From Casuarius casuarius (Eukaryota > Chordata > Aves > Casuariiformes > Casuariidae), in contig PTFA01000087.1 in assembly GCA_003342895.1 (NCBI GenBank), positions 1 through 64,000 on the forward strand: DNA of 64,000 nucleotides. The letters run 5' to 3'. The translations under genes were made by a program, and so were the position numbers. The notes beneath the pieces are model-generated. The model worked only from the letters and a program-made list of their open reading frames with translations, did no database searches and had not been told where the DNA came from. How positions within the stretch are numbered: the first letter of the stretch is position 1; every line of letters begins with the position of its first letter. Shown here in pieces: positions 12,311 to 23,580 of this stretch.

Positions 12311-15300
12311 AATAATTTCTATATTCAAAGGCTTCCTATGGCCAAAAGCAATTGCAAAAAAATAGAGAAGTTCACTTCAACAAAAGTGAAATACATAGTC
12401 ATCATTACAGTGCCTGATACAACACTATCAATGCATCACTCAAACTTAACAAAAACCCTTAAAAACATATATGTTGACTTTGCCACCTGCTCTTCCCCCT
12501 TCCCATAAATAATTAGGAGGAACTCCTAAATTATAATTAATATAACATACTGTTTTACTAAACAATTGCATTCCCTTCTTTATTATCTTTTTTTCCCCAT
12601 CCACGCATCATTATTTGCAAAAACCATTTAATAATTATAAGAGATTCCAAGATTCCAAGATGTGTGTCAGACGCTGGGATACTGCCACTTGTATGGTGGT
12701 TTGCTACACTTAGCTAGCAATTCACCCAAACTGTGATAATACCTCACCACAACCCACACACTGCTGCTCTTCAAAGGAAAATAAGGATACATAATTAAGA
12801 GATGATGAGCTCAAATATAAGAGAGAAGATGAGGGAACAGATTCTGTAACCACACCTGTGAGTGGTTATACTACTGAAGAAGTTTATTCAGCTCCACTTT
12901 CACTCATTGTATCAGTAAAACAGTCACACATTCAAGATACTTAAATAACATTTGCAGCAGCAGTGAAAAAAGGGAGTCATAAAACCTTGCCACCACAGAA
13001 AAATAGCTTTAAAATCTGTTACACAGAATTAAGAATGTAAATAAGCCTCATTAGCAAATAACCATAAAAAATGTGGGTTATGTCTTAAAATATGTGGTTT
13101 TACTGGAAATATTCTTTAAATCTCTTTACTTAAAATATACTTAAAATCTCATCCCAAGCTTTTGTGATCCTGTAATTGCAGTCCTAATGCAAGGAACTGC
13201 AGGGGGAAATATCTGCACATGTATGTGCCAATTTAGGGGATAATACTGCAGCATTCTGCATGGAAATCAAAATTAAGCGGGTATCGATATGTTTTAGAGT
13301 CTTCAGGATCAGTCCCTTGATGGATATTTACAATAAAGAAAGCATCAAACCACTTTCCTTATTACTCTAAAAAAAAAGTTGAAACTAATTTTTGTGGGTT
13401 TTGTCATGATTCATGAAAGAGTTGAGTAATTTGAGGCAAAACAAGATGCACATAAAGCCGCCAACCTTAAGCGAGAACAAGTGACCATCCGTCATCTGCA
13501 TTAAAAAAATCAGTAAGATTATATGCCCACTTGATTTCTGATAAAAATATTTCTGTTTTACCTAAGAGAAGTCTTCATTTTGTAAAGATCAAGGACCGCA
13601 TCTCCCAAAGCTTAGCCTCCAGCAGCCCCGTCTGCATGGCCAGACTCTCCGGGCAGCAGCCACACCCTCCTCTTCCTCATTTTTTCCACTGACCATGAAA
13701 TACTTTCTAAGCCAGGCACTGAAAAAAATACATTTTTAATGGACACCAGATACCACATTACTGATTTAATTACGCAGATTAAAGAACAAATTAATATATT
13801 TGTACACATACGTTTCTATTTTCTGTTTCATTTCAAACAAATTTGGTGGGCCTGATTTGGCTCTCTATTCAAATTACAAGAAACATCATTAAAAGGTGTC
13901 CTGTGTTGACAGAATAATCAAGCCCTCAATCCTTTTATAGGATTTAGTATAACGTCAACTCCATCAGTACTGGAAAAAAAACACAAATCAGAGGCTTTCC
14001 AGAATAACTTACTGACAAGCCTATGTATTTTATAATAGTAATAGATACCAACACAGACAGCTTAGAAAGGTGTTCCAGAGGTTCCCTCCTATATCAGTGG
14101 GGTTCTACAAATTTAAAATGGAGCTGATCTGTTCAATTCAGACTTTATAAAATAAAGTAATATTTGAGCAAATATTTCCCAGCTTTCACATCACTCAGAA
14201 CCTCACCCAGACTATCAAAGATTTAGTTCACTGTATATTTATCACAATCGGAATGAAACTCCATAGTGTGCAGCACTCAACATATACTTAATGTTATTAT
14301 ATTTCGTGCAGTTTATTTTATCAGCAATTTGGCAACACATAGAACATTATAGAAACTGATGGTTGCTATAGAGTTTTGCATATTGTATCATCTACAGGCA
14401 TAGTGTATTATTTACATGATACTGCAATTATACTACATTTCATATTATATTTAACCATACAATATTGAATGTAACTACACAGTAATAGAAAATTTTTTTC
14501 CAGTGCCTCAGGAAAAACACTGATTTTCAAATAACCATCGCCAGCATTCAAAACAAACCAAAAATACAGTATGTAGGGTTAAGTAGCCTAATCTTAATTT
14601 TTGTAAACAACTGCACAAATAAAGATATTAGTGTTTAACTATCATTAGGACTGTAACATTAATATTAAAATAAACTGCTTACTTAAATTTAGAACTATGT
14701 ATGTAACCAAAATTCACAGCTTCATGCCATTTTGTTTGCTGAAAGAGCAAACATAATAAAATAAAAATGCTGAAGTTATATTATGATGTATGTTAGGTGA
14801 TGACAACACATGTTATAGGTAGTATATAAAATAATGCCAAATCCAAAAGAATCTTGTGATCCTAACATCTGTGTGTGCATGTATTTATTCACGTATGTTT
14901 CCAAAACCACAAAAAAACCTTACATACACTTTCACTACTTACAGAGATGTTCACAATTTTATATAGTCCCAAATCCTAATTGGTTACCAACATACAAATT
15001 TGAAATCTGCAAAATGCAAGCTTAGATAAAGTATGCTTGCTGTACGCCATGCATACAGTAAAATACGATTAACTTGCAGAATAGTATCAATACTCTAGCA
15101 CTTGTGTACATGTTCGTTCATGTAAAAAATCATTTTTCTCTGAACGGCAGCGTATTAGGTGATACATGTGCCTCTCACCGTACTGAAATACTCTGATGTA
15201 TAACATAGACTTTATAACGTAGACTTTAAAATCCAAATCCAAAAACCTAGTGGGAAAACATTAACATGTTAGTATTTTACTTGTCTGCAACATACACCCC

Positions 15301-17196
15301 ACAAAGCCTTCCCATCGACATGCTCTATGCCCCAATAGCACACTTACTCCAGACTCTTTGCATTCGTATTTACGCTGATGTTCTGCAATAAAGGGAGTGA
15401 ACAGAAATCCAAGGGTTAACGGGGGGGGGGAGAAAAAAAAAACCAACACCAAAATCTCCAGCTCTACTGAAGACCTTGCAAGAAAAAGAAAATGTTGAGC
15501 AGATAACAGCCAGACAAGAAGTGAACAGAGAATTTAGTGTCTCGGTATTGCCTGGATACCAGTTTGGGATTTAGGCAGCTTTGGATTACAAGGACTATTC
15601 CCTTAAAAATCTAGTCCACAGTTCCTGTACTGTTTTCTGCCACTACCGCATCCAAACTGTGACTAAACACCTCACTATGCTTCTCTGGCACTATCTGAAG
15701 CAAATGTGTTGTACAATTTTATATGGCACCTATAAGCAAAGGAAAAAAAGAGGTTATTTTCTCGATGGCACAGTAGTGAAATGACAAACAGTGAGTTCGG
15801 TGCAAAAGCTTGCATGAGCAGCACAGCTTCCCCCCCCACATGCCCCCCTTTTGTGACAGGCAACAGGTGACAAAATACAGCCCCCACCCTCCAGCTTTAC
15901 AAATAAAAAACTTACCTAGTGTACAAGACATCTATAACACAGTCTTCTGAGACTTTTAATGAAAATTTAAAGAGGTTTAACTGGGCCCTACATTGGTTTC
16001 AGAAGGTAAAAACAGCCTTTCTTAATGCTCATTTATAGATTGTAGATGTTTCATTTAAAGAAAATACAGCTCCCCCAATAACAAAGAATAACCAGTAGCT
16101 ACAGCTAACAATCCAGTATTCGGAGATCTTAAAAGAAAAAAAAAAAAAGACTGAGAAAGCATTTTCAAAGCAACTATATGCCTCAAATACTTCACTACAA
16201 TCTCTTTTCCAAGAACTTGCTAATTGATCTTAAATATCTAGCTGAAATATAACACAATATCCTTCCATTTTCTTAATTCTTACTCCAAATAAATTTATAT
16301 TCTGACTTACAGATATTAAAAAAAAAATAATTTGCTCCTCATGGCACTTAAACAGTTAAGATAATTTATGAGAAGTAAAAATACCACATGTAAGGTTCCT
16401 GCTATTTTCTTCTTTAAATTTCACCACTTCAAAAGCATTTTTTCCATCTATTTTCATCAGAAATATTTTTCCTTTGTGAACTGGACATACAAAGACAGTT
16501 AATGATGCCACAGCAGCAATGAGATTTCTTCACCAGGCTCCATGTTACTCATTAAATAATTGCACTCCTGTACACACATAACCAGCTGGTCAAGTGCAAG
16601 AAATGACTTTGCTGCATTCAGCCATGTCCCGTACACTTCAATAGAAATCCTTTCAAGAGTCATTAGAATACAAAAATCATCAGTTTCCATCGCTGTCCAT
16701 TTCTTGACTCTCATAGTGCTCGCTCCCACTACGTTTCTAAAGCACGAATACATTGCATTTTAACACCTGAATCCCTTTTAGGAAAAATCCCATTCACTCG
16801 TCATGAACTGGAAAGGACAGGCTATTCCCTGAAAACACTACAATTCTGCTAAAGCCTATTTCTCAAACCCCAGTTTAAAACAACCTTCCTTTCCTTGAAG
16901 GAAATATTGAAATGCTTCAAAATAGTTTTAGAATTTGAGAGCTGTGCATTTCTTTCCTTTAGAAAAGCACAGCTTTGCAGTGCTCTGCAACGCAGAGTAC
17001 CCAGCACAGCAGATGGTTAAAATTCTGCATCATTTTTAATAGCCTTAAGAGAAAGCACTGCCTTTTTTCGGGGGGGGGGGAGAGAGAGAAGAGAAAAAAG
17101 CTGAGAACAGCAATTTGCAGACCTTTTTTTTTCCTTGACAGCAGCTAGCCACGCCTCAGTCTGGCCCTTCCTCCAACCTCTGCTAACCTAAAAACC
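12311..17196. other. AT-rich non-coding stretch
   Basis: No gene or clear transposon. It holds homopolymer runs: G10 followed by an A-rich tract at 15421-15442, and G11 followed by GA/A purines at 17070-17100. A minus-strand 84-codon open frame at 16499-16753 is not recognised. A perfect minus-strand donor (CTAG followed by GTAAGT) sits just below 15919 without a convincing exon. The 14280-14700 part is uniformly AT-rich and non-repetitive. Confidence 0.45.
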
Positions 17197-17236
17197 AGCG
17201 CCAACCTGGCAGCAGGCCACGCATTCAAAAGTAAAC
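17197..17236 (+). repeat. 40-bp element, copy A (partner at 38010)
   Basis: This matches 38010-38049 without gaps at 31 of 40 positions. The last 16 bases are identical (GCATTCAAAAGTAAAC) and the first part is shared (GCCAAC, TGGCAGC). The GCCAAC-CTGGC core resembles paired NFI half-sites. It could be two relics of one ancient repeat family, two related regulatory elements, or a borderline chance match; my rough estimate is a few percent chance for one such pair in 64 kb. Confidence 0.4.
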
Positions 17237-17306
17237 ATTATTCTCCTGCCATTTTTCAGTGTTGTTTATCATATCCCGATCTTCCTGCCCTTTTTTCTCA
17301 CTGTAG

Positions 17307-17612
17307 CTGAAATCACTGTCTTTGCCCCGCTTTGTTTCACTTTGAAACTGCATCAAGACATCAAAGTCACGCTCTTATCTAACATGGCAAACTTGCAAAA
17401 ACACGTTATAGGGATTTTACCTTCAGACAATGAAACAGCAGACTATTTTGGAGTGGAGGGGGGGAAAAAAAAAGACAGACATATCTTTAAACATTGCTAC
17501 CCCACAGAGCTGCATGGTACCTGCTCACCCATCACTACAGTAACAGCATCCAATACAATACACGCATTTCTTTTAAAGCCTGTAGCTGCAATTAGAAATC
17601 TGACTTTTGCTG
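17307..17612 (+). other. Candidate exon bracketed by splice consensus
   Basis: A strong pyrimidine tract ending in CTCACTGTAG (AG at 17305-17306) is followed by 306 nt open in one frame, then a donor GCTG followed by GTAAGT at 17613. Two bases complete a codon at the start and one base is left over at the end, so a phase-1 to phase-1 exon of 102 codons would keep frame. Against it: the peptide resembles no family I know, it includes a low-complexity GVEGGKKKD run coded by G and A homopolymers, and no neighbouring exon was found. Confidence 0.2.
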
Positions 17613-18223
17613 GTAAGTCTTTTCTATTTCTGTATTTAACTGCAACAGGAATGTTAAGAAAGAAAAGCCAACCAACCCAAGAACAAGCGGCACAACAGTG
17701 CCTGTGAACATGCAGGGCTGCACCTGACTCTTTGTTATCCTTTCAGCAGTCCCTGCTCCCGCTGGTCCTCACTTCCTCCTCCCACCTTTTAATGCTCCTC
17801 GTTTATAAAGGCTCTAAAAAAACAGCCTGATAAAACTAGCTGCCTATTACTATTTTTTTTTTAACCTAGCAGTCATACACTGTAGAAAATGGATGGTTTC
17901 ATATACTGGAAAGAAAAAAAAAAAAAGAAAGGGCTGCTGCAGGTTTTTCATCCTAAGAGCCATCACCTTTATTTTCGCACTGGCACGGATGCGCAGGGAT
18001 AAAGCCTCGCCGGCCCTGGAGAGTGGCTCCTTCCCAGTAAGGGCTAGGAGCAGAGACTAACCATCGGCCATGTTGTCACTGCTTCTCCTGCCCTGGCTTA
18101 GCGGGTGAGGCACTGGCAGCGCGCCAAGCCTCCTGTCGCAAGGCTGGTGTCAGGCGAGGGCAAAGTTTATTGCTTTGGATTATTTTTATTCTGAATTTTT
18201 TATTTTTCACTTTTTCCCCCCAG
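17613..18223. other. Non-coding stretch, moderately GC-rich toward 18.0 kb
   Basis: No recognised feature. 17990-18150 has scattered CpGs. The pyrimidine-rich run at 18170-18220 serves as the acceptor tract of the next candidate. Confidence 0.45.
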
Positions 18224-18290
18224 AGCAAGCCCCACCCAGCCCCAGCAGCCCCAAGGCGGCTGCAGCTGAGGAGGATCCGCACAGAAGCAG
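18224..18290 (+). other. Candidate short exon, plus strand
   Basis: A textbook acceptor (long T/C tract ending in CCCCCCAG at 18223) precedes 67 nt open in the frame SKPHPAPAAPRR..., ending in AGAAGCAG followed by GTAGCT, a mediocre donor. The Pro/Ala/Arg-rich peptide is not diagnostic. It could be an exon of a non-coding or unannotated transcript, or chance. Confidence 0.18.
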
Positions 18291-18429
18291 GTAGCTGGGT
18301 TGGGGCATTTCTCCCCCCCTTTTCCTCCTCCCCCCCTGCCCATCCTTTCTCCCTCTCTCTGGGCACTGTAAACTACAAATAACACGGAGGGGTTTAGTCA
18401 AAACAGCCATGTGCAAGTAGCCTGGCAAA

Positions 18430-18640
18430 CAAAAGCCTTTATTTATTTATTTAGTTTGCGCATAGATAAGGAGGAGTCTTTGTGCACATAAATTTCGCAC
18501 GCCTCGGGAAGGAGATGCCATGCTGCTTTCTGCGGGCTGCCACAGCTCGCCTCCAAGCGCCACGGGACAGCCTGCAGGCTCATTAATAATTGCAACCGGC
18601 TTGCCATTTCCATATTTAAATTCTGAAGCAGCGTATGATT
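18430..18640. promoter_or_regulatory. Candidate conserved regulatory element
   Basis: A non-repetitive stretch of mixed composition in AT-rich surroundings. It contains homeodomain-type cores (ATTAATAATTGCAA near 18583, GATTAATTAAG near 18635) and is followed directly by the A-run at 18659. No coding potential or transposon match. Inference from texture only. Confidence 0.25.
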
Positions 18641-18658
18641 AATTAAGAAGAAAATGGC

Positions 18659-18766
18659 AAAAAAAAAAAAAAAAAAAAAGAACCTTTGGATTTCAGACTA
18701 TAAGTGACAAGGCATATTATGTAAAAAACATTTATTATCTAATTTTAAAAAAAAAAAAAAAAAAAA
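18659..18766 (+). repeat. Two long A-runs (A21 and A20) 67 bp apart
   Basis: Poly-A runs occupy 18659-18679 and 18747-18766. The 67 bp between matches no SINE or LINE tail I know, and no target-site duplication is visible, so I do not call a retrocopy. Runs this long are usually variable between individuals and error-prone in assemblies. Confidence 0.7.
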
Positions 18767-18819
18767 GGAAAGGCCTGCGCTTTCTGCCCGATGTGGCTTG
18801 CCAGAGAGCCTGCCTGCTT

Positions 18820-18990
18820 TAACTCCTTGTTCCCCACACCGGCGAATGCCCACACTGAGTTTGCAGGATTCCTCCCGCTGGTTGGTTGCTGGGAACTCGG
18901 AGGGAATATTAATTATGCTATTTCTGTGGAGTTAGGCAACCACGTGAGCTCTTTTGCAAGGTTCTGAATAGCCACAAACTAATGAAGAGA
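18820..18990. promoter_or_regulatory. Candidate regulatory element with CACGTG E-box
   Basis: Contains a palindromic E-box CACGTG (18941-18946), an AATATTAATTATGC homeodomain-type cluster (about 18905-18920) and a GGTTGGTTGCTGGGAACT stretch. It carries no simple repeat or transposon signature. It sits between the A-runs and a CpG islet, in the densest part of the window. Confidence 0.25.
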
Positions 18991-19489
18991 ATTTACTGCA
19001 ATCCACTCATCATTAGCTTTTCATTTGGAAAAAAAATTGCTTATAAATCTTAGCATGATTGTAAATTAATGTATTTTCCAGCAGTGAGGTTAAAAGAATA
19101 TTTACGAAGTTATTTATACAAAGAAATATTGCAATTAAAATCCAATAAAATGTGTAATTTAAACTCATCTGAGTGCTCCAAACTATGAAAATATTTCCGC
19201 ATTGAAATACTGTGATTAACTTGCACACAGAGTCTCAGATTCGCAAACATAAATGAAGGCATGTAATAAATATGCTGTATACAGTAATCAAAATATTTAA
19301 CAATAATTTACCAGCAAGCTTAAACTTCAGATTATTCTGTTTCTTCCAAGTACTTTCAGACCTAACTGTAACACAGGCTGGAGGTTTTTTGTCTCCAAGG
19401 GAAAGGCTGTGTTTCTCAGCACCACCTAGTTCCTGAAATTCTCAGTAAAATTTAGGGCTGTGGAAACGCAAGCTGTGAAAACCTGCGTA
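18991..19489. other. AT-rich non-coding spacer
   Basis: No gene, repeat or RNA recognised. The 71-codon minus-strand frame at 19013-19228 is compositionally AT-driven. Confidence 0.5.
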
Positions 19490-19770
19490 CAGTAGCCGGC
19501 CCCTTGGAGAGGCAGGAAGGGCAGGTGAGCTCTGCAGGGTAGGAGCTGCTTCTCTGCTCCCGGCGGTGCCTTGTGCACGTACAACTTGGGTCCCCTGCTT
19601 TGAGCCTCGGCCCTGTGCAGCGGCCGAACAGACGTGCCCGGCGCGGAGCCTGGGGGGCCGGCAGCGGGCTCCGCAGAGGGCAAGGGCGCAGAGTGCGCAG
19701 CCGGCGGGCACGCATGGTGCCCGGCCAGGCCGCTGGCCGGAGTCGCGCTCAGGGCTCACGTGACCAGCGT
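19490..19770. promoter_or_regulatory. Orphan CpG islet with CACGTG site
   Basis: I count about two dozen CpGs in roughly 205 bp (19561-19765), the strongest CpG concentration I noticed here. The right edge carries TCACGTGAC (19756-19764), a good USF/MITF-TFE type E-box. No TATA box or recognised first exon lies next to it. The overlapping open frames on both strands (up to 142 codons, for example 19442-19870) are what GC-rich DNA gives by default. It could be a promoter of an unannotated or non-coding transcript or an enhancer-associated CpG island. Confidence 0.45.
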
Positions 19771-20399
19771 GATTCAGCAGTCTGCAGTCATCATGGAGGA
19801 AAAAAAAAAAACCCCAAAACCCCCCTCTTCTTCTCTCTGCCTGTTCTGGAGATGCTGTTGCTATCCACATTCATTCTCCTGCCCAGCCCATGCTCAAGTT
19901 TTTAACCCTTTTATTTTTGCAACCCTTCCCTTGTTTTAAATCCAGGTAACCCAGAATTTTATCTGCATCTGTTTGGTTATTCATCCACATTTAATCTTAA
20001 GGAGAGGCAAAAGCTTATAAATTTTTCTGCAGAAGAACACTCTGTCTGGGGAATGTTCAAAATAGATGGACCATGCACTAAACAAAAGCCTTCTTTTTTT
20101 TCCCTGGGTCAAACCAAGAACACGCTAATTTGAATTATCTTATTCCAAAACTTTTTTGCAGAGTGTGAGCTCTGCATATTACTTGTCAGGCACCTCCAGC
20201 AAACTGAGTTCATCCAGATGTGATTTAGGCCAGTTATGCTCATTTCCTTCCTGTGGTCAGTTCCTAACCTGGAAGCAAGTTTGTCCCAAAGACCTATAAT
20301 CCCATCAGTATTATTTAGCGTATTAATCAATGTTCTGAGCAAGGAGAGAAAGGAGAAGCAACAAAATTTAACAGTGTCATTTAAAGGACCCAAATACCA
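19771..20399. other. Non-coding spacer
   Basis: Begins with an A11/C-rich patch (about 19799-19826), then unremarkable sequence. The 94-codon minus-strand frame at 20109-20393 lies directly before the LINE remnant and could include decayed LINE sequence, but I cannot align it with confidence. Confidence 0.4.
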
Positions 20400-20530
20400 A
20401 CCACTAGATGCTTGGTATTAGAAAGAAATTTCCCCCATCTACATGTTAACGTATGCCCACCCACCAGAGTCCTGCTTAAAGCATTTGGTAACCGCTCCAA
20501 TGACACAGATCAGGGCAGAGCTTAAAAAAA
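20400..20530 (+). repeat. Possible old CR1/L3-like LINE 3'-end remnant
   Basis: The word order GAAAGAAATTTCCCCCATCT, then CACCAGAGTCCTGCTTAAAG, then CATTTGGTAACCGCTCCAAT follows a known 3' region of ancient amniote CR1/L3 LINEs ('agaaatttcccc...cttcctctgaagcatctggtactggccactg'). Heavily decayed and non-coding. Confidence 0.35.
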
Positions 20531-23500
20531 AAAAAGCTGAGCTGATCAGAGATGACAAGTCTTTGTGTTTTCCTCCCTATTATTAATGTTATATAAAAGT
20601 TTTTACTGGATCTGTTTATCCTTGTTTTATAGGAAGCCACATTGGGCAAACTGTCAAAGTCATTGCATGACTACCACCCTCAAGAAAATTTTCATCACCT
20701 TAACATATCAGAAACTATATTCTGACATGCAGTATGAAGAGCAACTTGTTATACTCAAATGTTTTGCATTTGCAGTTGGCATCTAAAAGTAAACAAACAA
20801 AAAACATACTGAACAAATTCTAATCCACAAAGACTTATGAAGGCAGGCACAAACTATTTAGATATGTATTCGTTTTCAGAGGCCACAGAATTCTTTAGAG
20901 GATATAATCTTGCAACTATAAGAAATGTTTACAGACATGGTTAAAAATGAATAAAAAGCTTACTGTTTTCTCTTTTGAAGTTTGTTAAGTGTAGTCACAA
21001 GAACAAATACCAAATATTGTGTTAAAACAGGCAAAAATAGCACATGTCAAAATGTTCTTTGTAACTGATGTTAATGCATGTTTATTGCATATTCTATCAC
21101 CCTCTTATTGTGTTGATGCTTTTTTTATTTAAAGCAGCATGACACCCTCATGGAGCTGATACTAACCGAACAGCCAAACACACATGGATGAAACACATCG
21201 GTAAGACTAATTTCAGATTTCTAAAATAACTTCTAGAACATGTGAAAATGTTTTTAAATAATTATAGGTATTCTGAGGGTGTTAAAACTGAAAAAGTCAA
21301 TCAATAAAGATTTAACTGTATTTTCTCTCGTTTCTTACATACACATTCAAATAATTTCAGACTTCCCAGTATTATCAAGCTTATGTTAATTAGCTACTGA
21401 TTACAAACTCAACACGCTTGTTTGTTTTAAATGATCTCTCTATGAGTTGTAGCTCAAAGGACTACAAAGAAGCTGCACAGTTGTATCTTACTGAATTTTA
21501 ATGGAAAGAATACTTCTTTAAAAACCTTCACTACATTGTTAAATGATCCAAAAATATTATAGGTGGGGCTGGTACAACTGCCAACTGTTATGATTGCCAG
21601 ATACTTCCTATTATAAGACTGCATTTTCAGTTGCTTAAAAAGTTTGCCAAACTTAAACTGTTTGGCTGAAAATGCCCCTACCAGGTGTGTGCCTCAAGGA
21701 TAATTTATTTGAAAATTTGCAGCCAAATCATTCACACCTTTCCAAGAACAAGGCTATCGAAGCATCAGTTCTTTAGTCCACATTGCAAAATTGCAGCAAC
21801 CTTTGAGAAGCTCTTGCACCCCTGCGTTTGGAGCAGAGATTCAGAAGGGAGATAGTTTGTTAAGGAAGAGCATTTTGCTACTTCATTCTAGTCAGGTTGT
21901 AAATGTTTCGAAACTTCAGTTCACACACGCTTGTTAGAGACTTGCTAAAGTTTAATTAGAAAAATTCCCAAGGTCTGCACCTTCACTAAACATGTTGCTT
22001 CCTCTCACAGCTCTCCAGGTTGACAAGACTGCACAGAAAAACATCACATGCTCTAGACCAGAGCCATGTAATTCAGCCTTCTAAAGGCTGAACTAGGTTC
22101 AATCACTGAAGTTGTTCAAGTACTGAACTAGGTGCCATGAAACCAATGTCTTCGGCTTGCAATTACCTTTCCTGCTTGCATCCAGCCAGCCTCAAGGAAG
22201 AATTTGTTTAAGCATGGAAGAACTAAAGATATCAAAGCAGAATGGAAGAAAGAGAGAGGAGAAGGACCACCACCAGAGCCTCGGCAGAGCAAGAGAACAG
22301 ACTGGTTTGGTGCAGAAAGTGGTGCTGGTCTCCCAGTCTGGGCAGGGAAGCTGAAACTATTTGCATAAAGAAACTGGACTTCTGGGGCGGGGAAGCAAAG
22401 GAAAAGAGAGAGAGCTCAGAAGGCAGCACATTGTCCAAAGAAAAGAGGGAATCACTAAAAACTGTATGTTGTTTTACTACAGAGGTGCTTTAAATAGAGA
22501 ACTATCTTATTGCCACCAGCTGGCTCAAGGGGCGGGGCACTGTGGGACAGCACAGAATATTCAGCTCCTGCTGATGACTCATTTGGAAGTTAGTAGACTG
22601 CCACAGGATAAAATCTCTGTTTAAGCAATTTGCTTTTAACTTTCCCTTCCCCCCCGCAACTTGCACAAAGATACATGCACAAACATGTGCGTGCACACAC
22701 ACATACATAGGCATACATACTTTGAAACTAGATTAAAACAAGGGTCAATCTTACTCAAGCAGGATTAAAAGGTGCAGAATCAAACAGAAAAAATAGGAAT
22801 AAAATCTACTGTGCAGCAACATTTCTTGTATGTGTTTCTTGTATAATACAGTCCTCGATCATGACTTGTATTCTGCCTTTTCTCCTGGGTCCCAGCTTCA
22901 TCTGATGCATGAAACAAGACAATGCCAGTATTAGCAGGTGCTTGGTATTTTGTATTGTTCTCACTAGACAATGTTCAGCCCCATGTCCTCTTTACTGGAT
23001 TCTCTTTGACCACCTTCTGCAGCCAGAATTATAAGGGTTTTCTGTGGCACTTTTACCACTGTGGTCCTTGAATGCTTCTCAGAGATTTATTCATTTGTCT
23101 CCACAAAAGGAGATACTACCTTGACTGTAAAGAGTAAGAACTTGGCACAAGTATGCACCCGTTTTGGGTGCCCAAATTAAGATGAAGAACCTGGCTTTTC
23201 ATGTTTCTTGGCATTACCAAGCACTGTGTACGTTGGCACTGTATGGCAAACACACCTTTCCCCTAGACTTCACTGGCAGTGGCAAAGGCTTGCTACAGTT
23301 CATGGACCCAAATGAGAAAGTGAGGAACCAAAATTAACAGACTTACATTAGGATTTTACTCTTGTTTTTTAAATGCACTCAGATTGTATTTCTGCTAAAT
23401 AAACACACTTCCTTAAAAGCAAGTTTTAAAGCAAGTAATAGTATGCATTATGGCGGTAGGCAACATTTCCAGTTACCATAGTTTAATAAAACTTGATTTT

Positions 23501-23580
23501 TTCTTAATGATACAGTTCCAGAAGACAATATAAAATAAAAGTAGTTACAAAAAATATCTTCGTTTTAAGCAAATATCATG
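20531..23580. other. Unique non-coding sequence
   Basis: No gene recognised. It includes a 9-bp-stem, 3-nt-loop perfect hairpin at 22072-22092 and a purine-rich patch at 22235-22300. CA/CATA-rich sequence lies around 22670-22720. Confidence 0.45.
22072..22092. repeat. Perfect short hairpin
   Basis: TTCAGCCTT, CTA loop, AAGGCTGAA. The 9-bp stem is perfect. It is too short for a microRNA precursor, and no T-run follows it. Confidence 0.6.

Noticed and set aside
15919..15949. 31-nt minus-strand exon-like segment before a perfect GTAAGT donor
   Set aside because: Too short to judge and no partner exon found.
16499..16753. 84-codon minus-strand frame with plausible amino-acid composition
   Set aside because: No family recognised, no splice or promoter context, and length within chance for 64 kb.
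18659..18766. Poly-A tracts as tails of processed retrocopies
   Set aside because: The sequence upstream of each run shows no gene-like or SINE-like body and no target-site duplication.
19442..19939. Open frames of up to 142 codons on both strands
   Set aside because: Explained by the CpG islet composition, with no recognisable protein and no consistent codon pattern.
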